Notes under the pieces: generated by a model
Told to the model about the DNA's origin: nothing
Seen by the model: only the letters and a program-made list of their open reading frames with translations
Databases searched by the model: none
In this document: one piece after another, positions 1 to 11,037 of the stretch
How the letters are laid out: each line of letters begins with the position of its first letter
Position numbering within the stretch: the first letter of the stretch is position 1
Made by a program: the position numbers and the translations under genes
Assembly: GCF_010389155.1 (NCBI RefSeq)
Contig: NC_057765.1
Location: forward strand, 41,187,559-41,251,558
DNA: 64,000 bases
Direction of reading: 5' to 3'
DNA from: Erigeron canadensis
Taxonomy: Eukaryota; Streptophyta; Magnoliopsida; Asterales; Asteraceae

Positions 1-1493
1 TAGCATAAAGAAGCTATATAATTGATGGTTTATCATGGATGTTCCATCATATATTCGATCATGATTTCTCCCTTTAAATATGAAGTTACATTTTTATGTA
101 AAGCATTTAACAAATTTAATTTTAAATAAGGGCATTTAACAAATTTAATTTTATTGCTTGGTTTTTTTTATCAAGACATTTAATAAAATTAGTAATATAA
201 TAATTTTTATGTAAAGCATTACTATAATAATTTAAAAATACTATATATTAAAAATACTATATAGAAACCTACAGGCTACAGCAGTTGAATACTTGACTTA
301 CCCACCTTGTAAGTAATCCTAATATCTCTATCTCTATATATATATAATTCTCTATCTCAAAGTGATGATGTGGCATACCTTCGGTATCGTCACATCATCT
401 TTTTCTTACGTGGCGTTTATACGTTGATGGTCTCTCAAATGTTGACAAATCACCATCTAGTCAGCAGCCACATAAGATTTTGCTTATTATTTCTTAATAA
501 ATATTTAAAAATTAGTTAACAACGGGAATCGAACCGTGGTGCTTGACATCAACAAAAGATGTATGTGCCATCTAAGCCACGAGCAAATATGCGTCATAAT
601 TTCAAAACTATAATATGAATACTATATAATCGAAAGGTACTCTTAAATAAATAAACTTTTTCATAGTTCATGTATATAGTTGGTAAAATTATAAATATTT
701 ATTAACAAATTAAAAAAACAATCGAATATATATACATTTTTTTTATTTTTACACAAGTGAAAATGATAGCTAAATAAAAAAATTAATTAGTTTTGATTCA
801 AAACAGACTCCTTATTTAAGGATAAAAGGGTAGTAAATGAGGGTGATATGTCACAAGGGGTGATCGATGATTGTTAACCTACCTGATGGGTTCCGTCCTT
901 AGCCGTCATAGCTCCGACATGTACTGACGGGCTCCGCTCTTAGCCGCCATGGATGTGCAGGTATGATTATTTAGTAACTTACATGTGAAAGCAAATGTTT
1001 TACACATGTGTAAATAAACAAGTACAAACAACAAAATATGAATATTAAAAATCGTCGAAAGTATAACAAATGACCTATATAATAAAAAGGACGGCATGTT
1101 AAAAACACTTATATATATATTTTTTTTAATTTATCGATCTATGGTGTTAGAAATAAAACATTTTGAATGAACTAAATAAATTTTTATGATTTTAGAAGGC
1201 AGAAAAATGTGTGATTCATATTGGGTCTCATATTTTTTTAAAGGGCTTGAATAACTATTCCTCTCTTTATAAATAACACAAACACATTATCACAAATCAA
1301 AAATTATAATATTTTTTCTTTTTTATTCAATGGTTTTTTTTATACATTAAAATGGTATTACTCAAAATTGCTTAATCAAGATATTTGAATACTAAAACAA
1401 TATGCATTTTTATACAGATCACCTCATATTATTTTTTTTTTAATTATTTAATTTGTTCTGTAAATATTAATTAAAATCTTATTATTAGAGAAA
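1..1493. other. Gene-free AT-rich flank
   Basis: Apart from the SINE-like element at 345-584 I see no coding signal here. The sequence is AT-rich, with poly-A and poly-T runs and TATATA tracts. The open frame near 906-1097 has no recognisable protein character and is probably chance. Confidence 0.6.
345..584 (-). mobile_element. SINE-like element with tRNA-like head
   Basis: On the minus strand, 519-584 looks like a tRNA-derived RNA polymerase III promoter. It has an A box (TGGCTTAGATGG) and a B box inside a four-pair T-arm (ACGG-TTCGATTC-CCGT). The would-be acceptor stem does not pair, so it is not a functional tRNA gene. The body continues to lower coordinates, includes a strong hairpin at 364-399 and runs into an AT/GAGATA-rich tail near 345. 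Box A, box B, a unique body and a simple tail fit a plant SINE. The lower boundary is a guess. Confidence 0.5.
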
Positions 1494-3273
1494 CTAGATT
1501 ATTGTCCCGCGTAATACGCGAGATAACGTATTTAATTAGTGACAAGTTATCGTTTCACAATATCATACATTGACAACTACAAAAAAAAAAGATGTTGAAA
1601 ATAGATTAATTAGTATCATGATGCCAAAGATGTAAATTAATTAGTATCTTGCTGTAATTAGTTAATATGCATATAAGCAAATTTTCATTGAAAACTATCG
1701 CATTTACGATCAAAGTTAATGTATGTTTGTATAAACAATTAGTAACACTTTCAAATTATTGTATCAAGTGATAGTTTGAAATTCAATATAAATAGATTTA
1801 TTTAGCGGAATATAAATAAGAGTTCTATATGGATTTGACTTCTCTTTAATTAGTGTAACTATATTAGTCATTTTTTACAATTTTCACGTAGTTTAATGTT
1901 TATATAAATACACATATAAATAAAATTTAACAAAACAAAAGTAGTTAGCATTTGAACTACGTATGTTTGGAATGAAACCCAGTAATATCGAAAACCCTCT
2001 TAATTATCCACTCCTACAAATTTTGAAAGTGTAATTTATACCCTGATGGATTTCCCAAAAGTTTAAGATCTTGCCAATTGCTCACCTTTTGAAAGTTTAC
2101 TTTTTGTGTTTATAGTTAACATTTGGAATTTTTAAAATTAATTTTACATTAATATATTAAGAGTTTCGGATTATGTACTTATATATTAATAATATTTGAA
2201 ACAAATATTGGGTTTATATAAGAAATTTAAAAAACTAAAATATTTAGGAAATTAAAATCTTAAACTTTTAATATGTACTTTAATTAATATCACTTATGTA
2301 AAAGCAAATTATAATACAATAATCAAGATTTGAAAGTTCATAATATAATCTTATAAGAGATCCTAAATTTCAACATTTAAATTTATTAAGAAAAACATAT
2401 AATAAATAACTTATTAAAAAGTGTCAAGTAATAAGTTTTTCAATTTGATAGGATCAACAACATAAGCAAATGTTGATTAAGTGAAATACAATATTTCAAC
2501 TGGTTAATAGTTATTTAAGAAAATCGTATTTTTGTATATATAGAAGTTAAATTATATTTTTCTGCATATTACGCGAGACAATATAAATACGCGAGATAAA
2601 CATAATAAGTTTTAAGAATAGCATAATTATTAATTATAGATAAAACATGTTAAAATACAATTGTATTGTTATTTAAAGTTTTATTTGCATCAAATATGGC
2701 TAGTAAGATATATAAATTTTTGTATAATGACAATGTAATGTTAAATACATCTAATACTGGTGAAGATAGTAATATTCAAAATTGCTCTTTAGTGTAGTTG
2801 GTTTTTATAATATGGTTGTTATATATTTGTATAATGACGATATAAAAGTAAATATAAACAAAACACTTTATTTACTATAATGATTAAATTTCAAACCAAC
2901 TCATTTAGGTGGGTTGGCCACCATGACATCATTGAGAGTCTGTTATCTTGAGGGACGCATATTTAATTCTTGCCATGGATAAGACTGATAATTATAGTTA
3001 ATCATCGATGCAAAAAAACTCAACATTGAGGTTTCGTAGGTACCAATTCGGTACACGGGATCAAAGGGTTCTCATCGATCTACCTTATGTTATATCTATG
3101 TTGCCATGTATGATCTTTATAATCAATTTTGATCATAATCATTAATTATAATATATTCATATAATCATAAAATAGAATTTAATTGTTTCTATATGAATAA
3201 TAATGTAACTATCAATTATTGTTTTTATATTTATGTTCTCAATTATCTCGTACAACGTACGGGTTTAATCTAG
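1494..3273. mobile_element. Segment bounded by two inverted Helitron-type 3' ends
   Basis: The left edge, read on the minus strand, ends with a GC hairpin (CGCGTATTACGCG), GGG, about ten bases, then CTAG followed by T. The right edge, read on the plus strand, has hairpin CGTACAACGTACG, GG, a short AT stretch, then CTAG followed by T. A small hairpin just before a CTRR end, with insertion before T, is the hallmark of Helitron 3' termini. The two edges are themselves similar: each starts ACTAGATTA when read inward and then has a CCCG hairpin and GAGATAA. This could be one element with inverted ends or two Helitron tails facing away from each other. The interior is AT-rich with no ORF. Confidence 0.5.
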
Positions 3274-3489
3274 TATCTAATATATATAGTGAATGACATG
3301 TTTTTTCTTTAATTAATAAATTAATAGTTATCTATATTGGTTAAATAATAATCAGATAATTTAAAAGACTTTAATGTATATAATATAATTGTAAATAATT
3401 TGATAACTTAATAGTACAGTTATAATATGAACTCATATATGCATGAATATATATATATATGAAAAAAGTGAGTATGGGGTTGTCCTCCA

Positions 3490-3492
<3 letters not shown>

Positions 3493-3532
<40 letters not shown>
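3493..3532. repeat. TA microsatellite
   Basis: A run of alternating T and A of about 35 bases, interrupted by GT. The tyrosine/isoleucine-rich open frames that cross it are a by-product of the repeat, not genes. Confidence 0.85.
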
Positions 3533-3534
<2 letters not shown>

Positions 3535-4051
3535 TAGTTTATTATGTTTACACATTACACTAATCGATCGATCTGTGACTTCCTACGTATATATATACTT
3601 TATTAAATATACAATATCTAATTATTTAAAATACAAGGACTAATATTATGTTTTCTTAATATTAGTGATTGAATATTAATGGTAGAAAGTGTAAATTAGT
3701 GATGGAAAACAAAAAAGTGTAAATTATTTAAATTAGATGGACTAATGTTGTGTTTACTTAATATTAAATTTGGTAATGGTATTATTATTTAGATCTAAGG
3801 GTTGTAATCAAAAGTTGAAACTCATCTAACGGTCCTTGTTTTTCCATAAAAGAATTTAGGACCTTGTTATATATATATTGGTAGATTATAATTTTAAAAA
3901 CTACATTCTGTATACCACATAAGGAATTAGTATTTATAACAAGTTACGCACACATAGCGACAAAGACAATATGATACTTGCGTATCACACAGATAAATAA
4001 CTTATATAAATTATTTGTAATATATATATATCGATATTTACCTTCAAAAAA

Positions 4052-4222
4052 TGGGTTTAGTATCTGTGATTGTAACTAACTATAGACGAATATTTATAGT
4101 GTGAAAAAACTAAAGTTGTGTTCATTGTAGTAACGAACTTTCGAATCCTATGCATTGTATGTATTCAGGTATATATGTGACAACCATATAAGATGTCACT
4201 TGTAAGTTTTTGATTATAGTTC
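4052..4222. mobile_element. Truncated relative of the MITE in the O-fucosyltransferase intron
   Basis: This stretch resembles the left arm of the 52980-53270 element. Shared features in order are GGxxxxAGTATC, a TGTAAC motif, ACGAAT.T.TATAGT, AACTAAAGTT.TGT, ATTGTATGTA, and a CAACCATATAA...GCCACTTG-like stretch. The right arm is missing or replaced by a poly-C/poly-A run at 4242-4266. Reading: a decayed, one-armed copy of the same Mutator-type MITE family. Confidence 0.45.
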
Positions 4223-4484
4223 TACCTTCACAGATAATAACCCCCCCCCCCCAAAAAAAAAAAAAGAAGGGGGCCCCCTCAATATTAATGATCAAATGAC
4301 TAACTTATATTCGGATCGGTTGACATTGTAATGGAAAACCCCGATCAATATGGACACACTCATGATGAGGTTAACTAGATTTTTGCACTTGAATCTATAT
4401 CAATGTCTACTTTATAATGTGTAATCATTCAGTTCAATTTCTATGATTATTTTCACTGCATATAATTTACGAGGAATCATTTTT

Positions 4485-4527
4485 ATATAATAAGATATAA
4501 ACGTGCAACGCACAGGGCATAAACTAG
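4485..4527 (+). mobile_element. Helitron 3' terminus
   Basis: The stretch ends with a short hairpin (CGTGCAACGCAC), a GGG-like base, about nine bases, then CTAG at 4524-4527 followed by T. This is the usual layout of plant Helitron tails. The matching 5' TC end was not identified. The element abuts a long TA microsatellite. Confidence 0.55.

Positions 4528-4528
<1 letters not shown>

Positions 4529-4617
<89 letters not shown>
4529..4617. repeat. Long TA microsatellite
   Basis: About 90 bp of nearly pure TA dinucleotides with one phase break near 4571. It directly follows the Helitron tail. The ORF-like tyrosine/isoleucine run across it is an artefact. Confidence 0.9.
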
Positions 4618-4618
<1 letters not shown>

Positions 4619-4848
4619 CACCCATCTAACTTGTAAGCATATACTGTACCAACATTATGACTTTATCTTCTTCAACCTTTTTCTTTTCAAACTAACCGGC
4701 TGGAAAAAATTGGAACAACACACGACAACTCAAGTGCAACAAAAATAATCCGATCAAATTAAGAAGCGAAGAGCGGCATTCCACACACCGGATTTCAGTT
4801 AAAGACCAAAGTCACCGGTCTGGGACATTGACACGTAATGTTAAAACC

Positions 4849-5047
4849 GGTGTCTAAGACACCGGTCTTGGTAACAATGGATTAAAGTCGGTGTCTAAGA
4901 CACCATCTTTGGCAGGAATGAATAAATCACATTTAAACCGGCCTCTTTGACGATAGAAAAATGAATTGGATTGCCACATAAGGTAAGACCGGTGTCTAAG
5001 ACACCGGCTTTGCCCGGAAATCGTAAGACCGGTGTCTTAGACACCGT
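4849..5047. repeat. Cluster of four short palindromes upstream of the PPR gene
   Basis: The motif ACCGGTGTCTAAGACACCGGT, or a close variant, occurs four times near 4850, 4890, 4988 and 5026. Each copy reads almost the same on both strands, with GTGTC and GACAC flanking a TAA or TTA centre. Spacing is about 40 to 100 bp. The last copy lies some 300 bp before the PPR start codon, so the cluster sits in its likely promoter. No transposon ends were seen around it. Function unknown. Confidence 0.7.
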
Positions 5048-5343
5048 TTTTCGCACTTTTACAAATTTCCAGACTAATGTTCTTAGTTACACCACATCGC
5101 TTGAAAATTTTCGTATCCGTACAAAAAATTCTCAGCTGCTACATCCTAATACATTATCATAATTTTTAAAAACCAGTCGTAGTTCCTATAAACCATAAGA
5201 GGATGTATGGAAAAACCAAAACAGGAAAACACAAACATGCTTTAGGGCAGACTTGATATCTAGGATAAAACGGAACATAAGTTCAAGGAAGGGACGTGCA
5301 TATTTACCAAATTATAATCATTGAGTAATTATAAGAAGACTTA

Positions 5344-7080
5344 ATGAAGCTTTTTGCTAAAATAACAAAAACGTATTTACCAAATTATAATTATACCCAA
5401 CTCTTTTACTTGCACAAACACTACATCACAAGCAGTAAATTTGCCCAAACTTTTGACATCCATATAAAAGGCCACAGCAGTGAAAAAACCAACAGTGCTG
5501 GAATACTAAATGGGCATGATTTAGTTCACAAGATTCGAGAATGTACGAACTCGGGTCTTTATAGCTATGGACAACAGCTTCATTGCTACATTTTGAGATC
5601 TGGGTTCACTTTGGATATATATGTTTCCGCTGCATTGATCAATTTTTATGTTAAAATGGATCTAGTAGAAAATGCACATCAACTGTTTGATGAAATTCCT
5701 GAACCAGGATTAGTAGCTTGGAACTCGTTGATTTCCGGGTATGTTCATTCGGGTATGTTTCGTAAGGCTTTAAGTTTGTTTGTTAAGCTAGAAAGTTCGA
5801 GTCTTTGTTCGGATTCTTACACGTTTACTACGATTTTAGCTGCTTGTGGGCAGCTAAGTTTAATGCATTTAGGGAAGTGTGTTCACTCCAAGATTGTTAA
5901 GTTTGGTGTGGAATGTAGTACTTTTGTATCAAATTGTTTGATCGATATGTATGGAAAATGTGAGTGTGGTGAAGGTGCAATCAGGGTTTTCGATCAAATG
6001 TGGTTCAAAGACACGTTTTCTTGGAATTCAGTTATATCTGCGAGTATTAGAAACCAAAGAATCGAACAAGCATTTGAATTTTTGAATAGAATGCCAAACC
6101 CTGATACGATATCCTACAATGAGATGATTAGTGGCATTGCACAGTTTGGGAACATAGAACAAGCAATCGGGATTCTATCAAGAATGCCAAACCCGAATTC
6201 ATCTTCATGGAACTCGATTCTAACAGGTTATGTGAACCGAAACCGCCCAAGAAATGCCCTTGAATTCTTCTGTAAGATGCATTTGAATGGCTTACAAATG
6301 GACGAGTTCACATTTTCAAGCATTTTAAGTGGTGTGGCACGCCTTGGAGCACTTACATGGGGGACTTTGATCCATTGTTTTGTTGTGAAGCACGGTTTTC
6401 ATGAATCTGTAGTCATTGGCAGCGCGCTGATCGATATGTACTCTAAATGTGGAAATGTAAAGACCGCGGAATTCTTATTTGAATCTTTACCCAGTAAAAA
6501 TTTGGTGACTTGGAATGCTATGATTTCAGGATTAGCTCACAATGAGAATTCGACCAAAGTGATAAAAGTATTTGAGCAATTGAAGGAAAAGAAAGATCTA
6601 CTACCAGATGGGATCACATTTCTGAATGTTCTATTGGCTTGTTGGCATAACAAGACTCCATTAGATGTAGCAAACCGATACTTTGAATCAATGATACAGG
6701 ATTACAAAATAGATCCAACGGTTGAGCATTGTTCATGTATGATTCGGCTTATGGGTCACGAAGGGGAAGTTTGGAGAGCTGCAGAGATGATAAACCGCCT
6801 AGGGTTTGAGCCGTGTGGAAATGTTTGGAGGGCATTGCTTGCAGCTTGTGCAATCTGTGGGGATTTGGAAGTTGCTAAAATTGCAGCTAAGAAAGTGATT
6901 GATCTTGAAGGGGATGGCGAATATGTTTATGTTATGATGTCAAACATATATTCACTCTTTGGTAAGTGGGAAGATGCGAGAGCAATGAGGAAGATGATGA
7001 GAGACAACAAGATGATCAAAGAGGCTGGTTATAGCTGGATTGAGATTGGAGGTGTTGTTTCAACCTCCTCCTCTTTGTAA
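5344..7080 (+). CDS. E-class pentatricopeptide repeat protein, intronless
   Basis: A 578-residue PPR protein of the PLS class with a C-terminal E-type domain and no DYW domain. PPR proteins of this class bind single organelle transcripts and usually direct C-to-U editing or processing in mitochondria or chloroplasts. The repeats run from about residue 70 to 470, with typical cores such as NCLIDMYGKC, SWNSVISA, SALIDMYSKCGNV and TWNAMISGLAHN. The E-type tail begins near WRALLAACAICGDLEVA and ends shortly after GYSWIEI. The first 45 residues lack acidic residues except near their end and could be an organelle transit peptide. Overall it resembles the Arabidopsis At5g47460 group, but that link is from memory. 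No introns, as is usual. A decayed partial copy lies at 11038-11640. The start is the first ATG of the frame; the TTTACCAAATTATAAT stretch around it is duplicated. Confidence 0.93.
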   Translation: MKLFAKITKTYLPNYNYTQLFYLHKHYITSSKFAQTFDIHIKGHSSEKTNSAGILNGHDLVHKIRECTNSGLYSYGQQLHCYILRSGFTLDIYVSAALINFYVKMDLVENAHQLFDEIPEPGLVAWNSLISGYVHSGMFRKALSLFVKLESSSLCSDSYTFTTILAACGQLSLMHLGKCVHSKIVKFGVECSTFVSNCLIDMYGKCECGEGAIRVFDQMWFKDTFSWNSVISASIRNQRIEQAFEFLNRMPNPDTISYNEMISGIAQFGNIEQAIGILSRMPNPNSSSWNSILTGYVNRNRPRNALEFFCKMHLNGLQMDEFTFSSILSGVARLGALTWGTLIHCFVVKHGFHESVVIGSALIDMYSKCGNVKTAEFLFESLPSKNLVTWNAMISGLAHNENSTKVIKVFEQLKEKKDLLPDGITFLNVLLACWHNKTPLDVANRYFESMIQDYKIDPTVEHCSCMIRLMGHEGEVWRAAEMINRLGFEPCGNVWRALLAACAICGDLEVAKIAAKKVIDLEGDGEYVYVMMSNIYSLFGKWEDARAMRKMMRDNKMIKEAGYSWIEIGGVVSTSSSL

Positions 7081-7401
7081 TGATGTTATAGTTTTTTAAT
7101 CCTACACATTAAAATTATATATAAAATCTAAAATTGTTGTTCAGAAAGTTTCTGAGCTAACCTCACCTTACTCATTTTGACTGGTTAATTTGTTCCAACA
7201 TTAAAATCTTACCTGTAACCTATTTAGACTTGGACCCAGCATGTCCGACCCACTCATAGTAAAAATTTCATGTGAAAAATTGAAAATGAATGCAATAACA
7301 TGTTTCCGAGGAATAAACATGTACATTAATATTGACTTTTACATAAAACCTGAAAAAAAATTAAAACATTTACATAAAAAATGCTAAATTTCTTACTCAG
7401 A

Positions 7402-10400
7402 TCACTGTGTTCTTAGTTTCCACTCCATGAGTGCAGAAAAAAGGGTGTAATTTGGTGTTAAGCTCTTGCTTGTCAATGGTAAATTTGTCATTGGGGAACT
7501 ATCACTCTCCTCAAACCATTTCTCTATTGCCCTACGATCATAAGTGTAGCCATCGGCAGCAACACAAGGATCAACCATTACATGCTGTATGAAGACATCA
7601 GCAATTTACACGTTAGTTGTCTATACAAATTAAAAGTATGACAGACAAAAATGTGTTATCAGAGTATTGGGCATATGAATTGATTAGAAGGGGTTTGACC
7701 CATTACCTGACATTTTTGACAGATTTTCCATATTGACTCGTTACCTGACATTTTGAAACTTATGAAACATACCTTGAGTATTGGGCATATGAAGTGATTA
7801 GGAGGGGTGTTCCGATTCATAGATGTGATTCTTTGAGCTTCATCAGCGACTGCTTTCAGTCTCTCCAATACAGGAAGAACTGTATCTTTCAAATCCGGCC
7901 TATCTTTTCGTCGAAGTTCGGCACAACTCAAGCCCAACATAGCTAACTCCTTAGCTTCATCAATCGGCCATTCGCCTGCTTCTGGATCCAGCATCATGGC
8001 AAACTGATTATCCTCAAAAGCGGTCTCCACCACATGGGTTAATGCAATTGCTGGTCTTGCAGTCAGCAACTGCAAAATCACTATACCAAGAGCATAAACA
8101 TCGGATTTTAGAGAAACTAATCCTGTTCGTTGATATTCTGGATCGATGTAACAAAGGGTTCCCGCTGGACTAGTATCTTTGTAAATGGTAGATGTAGAAG
8201 AAGGGTCTGAATTAAGCATTGTTGAAACACCAACATCACCAATCTTGCTCACCAGATTTTGATCAAGCAATATATTTGCAGGTTTCAGGTCACGATGAAC
8301 AATTGATTTGGGTTTTGCATTATGAAGGAAAACTAGAGCTGATGCTACTTCCCATGCAATACGGAATCGAGCAAACCATGGAATTGGTGGCGTGTTGTTT
8401 TTGCGAAACAATCTCTCGTCCAAGCTCCCATATTCCATGTACTCGTAAACTAGGCAGCCATGATCCACACACGCACCAATCAGAATAAGCAAATGAGGAT
8501 GCCGTATTCTGCTTAAAACGTCAAGCTGCAAAATCAAAACTTGTATTTAAGATTAAAGACTTCACAAAAAACTCATTCTGTAGATTTCAGTACATACCTC
8601 TTGTTGAAATTGCCTGGTTCTATGAGCTTCCTGAGAATGAAGAACTTTCACAGCAGCAACTGTATGATAAAAGCTCGCTTTATATACACTTCCATTCCCA
8701 CCTGTCCCTATCTTAAGATCTTCAGAAAACGAAGAACAAGCAGCCACGATCTCTTCCCACGTGAACTTCTGGTACTTCAGTGACGTACCTGTTATGGCCT
8801 GCTGAAGCTTTTCCTTCTCTCTAGATTCTTGTAACGCCATCTCTTCTGCATCTTTCCTTACAGCAGTTTCTCTTCGCAGACATTCTTGTACACACTCCGC
8901 CTGTCTTTTAGCAACCTGATGCTTCTTCTTCTCTTGTTCAGCTAATGCTTTAGATTCCTCCTCTTTAACTTTTAACTCCTTGAGTCTGATTGATTCCTCT
9001 AGTTTCTGTTTTTGAAGGTCATTTAGCTGACATAAAGTAATATGTTTTAGTTTAAGATGACTTTTGTTAGTAAAAATGGCTATATTTAAAGGTTGACTTG
9101 AGAAAGAATATGGAAGTACCCTTCTAGATGCATCAAATGTCTCAGTTTGTGCAATTGCATACATCCCACGAATGTGCCTAAGCTCAACTCTCATCTTTTC
9201 TAGCTCAAAATTGATAGCATTATCCTGAGAGGAGAGGTTGCCAGATTATAAATGTTACAAGAACATGAAAACCCATATACATGTGACAAAAGGATAGAAA
9301 GATACTTGGATTTCTGGAGAAATTTCAGAAGGAGCATAGGATATGGTATCTTGATCAGATGTCCAAGATCGGCTTTCAGTCAAAAAACTACTATCGCTTG
9401 AAACTGTACTATTTGCATATCTACAATCAGCATTACTATTGCTGCCATAAGAAACCGTTGTTTCATCTCCCTGGAAGCTGTCAAGAAGCTTATTTCTCGG
9501 ACTTCCTATGGAACTTGTTTTTTTGTGAAGGGTCCGGTTTATAGATGAAAGTGCTTCAAAACGTTGCATCGGTAGTGAATATGAAGAGAATTGGGAGTAG
9601 GAAGTAGCCGAACCTTGGTCTGTCCACTCTGTTAACACATAAAATATGACTATCAAACAGCTAGCTTTGACTTTTGAGGTCAACCTGTAACTTCTTGACA
9701 AAAAATTCAATATGGATCTTAGTTTATATATAACACCAAAATCATTCTTTGTGTTCTACTCTTCACAAACTCCAACCATGCTTGAATTTTTCTCAAAAAA
9801 GTTACATATTTTGAATGAAAATGAAGGTACAAAATTAGTCACTATGATCTCAAAAGTCAAACATTACCTGTTTGGAAGCCGGGATCAAAACTCGAAGAGT
9901 TGGTGAGAGAACTTGAATCACTACTGTTGCTGCCATCTTCAGTGGATCCAATAGTCTCAGAATCAGAAGCTCGAAGCGAAGATAGTTTCCCATTTGCTAT
10001 AGCATAAACTGTACAAAATCTAGGAATACTTTCTGAGATTCTTGATGACAAATTCCGTCCCCTTAACATCAAATAATATCAATAAGTTAACAAACAACAC
10101 CTAATGTAGTGAATAGAAAACGTTAGCTCGAATTCTGTACCTAGAGAACAAGCCATTAGATGAAGCTCCAATCACAAGTTTCTTTATATTGTGTTTAACA
10201 ATTTCCTGTTTTAATGTATCTACTACATCATCCGACTCAATTTGCACAATTTCCACCTCTACCTACACACGAAAACAAAAACAAACAGCTTTATCTTAAT
10301 ACCGTTTCAATAAATTCCATCAATATAATCAAGAAATTACATAAAGCTCAAACCTTTCTCTTAGCACACATGTTCTTGAAAGGCATGAACTTTTCATACG

Positions 10401-10774
10401 TTTGCCATTCGACTTCCTTCTTATACGCAATCACTGCGTCCTCTCTCACTTGTGCAACAGGAACAATTCCCACTACCACAAAAACGAACAAAACGCAAAA
10501 TTTTTCCCCTTTAATCTTGAAATATAGATGTTATATAAGTACTTGGAGAAAATGAATCTCGAAAAAGAAACTCACTTGGTGTTGGGATTCTGGTAATTTT
10601 CGGGCGAATGAAGAACAATTTGAAGAGAAGAATACCTTCAGGGACAAATTTATCCAATGCCCATTTAACAACAAATTTGGTTTTTCTATTTCCAGAAACA
10701 GCTAAAGCAACTACCAAATAAGATGGTGTTGCTAACTTATCTACCCCTTTAATCATTCCATCATCTTCCTCCAT
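7402..10774 (-). CDS. USP-domain receptor-like cytoplasmic kinase with C-terminal U-box
   Basis: My nine-exon model is 10774-10576, 10472-10354, 10262-10141, 10061-9868, 9628-9306, 9224-9120, 9026-8598, 8525-7773 and 7584-7402. It is 2,427 nt, 808 residues, in frame at every GT-AG junction. Domain order: universal-stress-protein fold (about 10-165), serine-rich linker, charged coiled coil (355-430), kinase (about 440-720) and U-box (about 735-805). Kinase landmarks are the glycine loop GTGGNGSVYKA, the VAAVKVL lysine, HRDLKPAN (catalytic Asp 576) and DPEYQRTG. The usual DFG is DVG, which is normal in this plant family. The U-box keeps CPIL, DP, ADGYTYDRRAIEKWF and a C-terminal L.SALMEW, so it should recruit an E2 and act as a ubiquitin ligase. 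The family matches the Arabidopsis PUB33-35/51/52 type (RLCK class IX). Intron 8 holds a decayed copy of the exon-8 tail. Confidence 0.93.
7659..7700 (-). pseudogene. Decayed copy of the exon-8 tail inside the last intron
   Basis: Bases 7668-7700 repeat 7777-7808 almost exactly (AGTATTGGGCATATGAA then TGATTAG.AGGGGT). The genuine copy encodes the NHFICPILK end of exon 8 at the start of the U-box. The intronic copy would encode NQFICPIL, but its splice donor has changed from AAGGTA to CTGATA, so it should not be used. It reads in the same frame as exon 8, so reading through the intron would give a second U-box start followed by a stop. Confidence 0.7.
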
Positions 10775-11037
10775 TTTTTCTGCATAAATTACCCAAAAAA
10801 TATTCTTTTTCTGAGTGTGGTGGCTGCTTGACTTTTGGAAAATGATAAAGTGAGATCAGAAAAAGGGGGACCAAGTTTTCATCAATTATTTATATATGTG
10901 AATTAAGGTTGACTTGAAAGAATGTTTTCTGCAGTAAAAGTCTCAACTGCCGCTTGTTGGACCTTTTCAAAAGTCGTCTAATCACAAGTGCAAATAATAT
11001 ACTCGTAACACATTTTTTTGGTATTTATAGTAGCTTT
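10775..11037. promoter_or_regulatory. 5' flank of the kinase gene
   Basis: About 260 bp between the kinase ATG (minus strand) and the PPR pseudogene. It contains several TTGACTT/TTGAC cores (near 10827 and 10908 and on the opposite strand), which resemble W-box elements bound by WRKY factors. This is only a motif observation. No clear TATA box was assigned. Confidence 0.3.

Noticed and set aside
519..584. Possible tRNA gene on the minus strand
   Set aside because: A and B boxes and a T-arm are present, but the acceptor stem does not pair and no proper anticodon arm forms. It is better read as the head of a SINE.
3443..4748. Open frames rich in Tyr-Ile
   Set aside because: They are created by TA microsatellites and have no other protein content.
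8219..9544. Plus-strand open frames inside the kinase gene
   Set aside because: They lie antisense to confirmed exons that join in frame on the minus strand.
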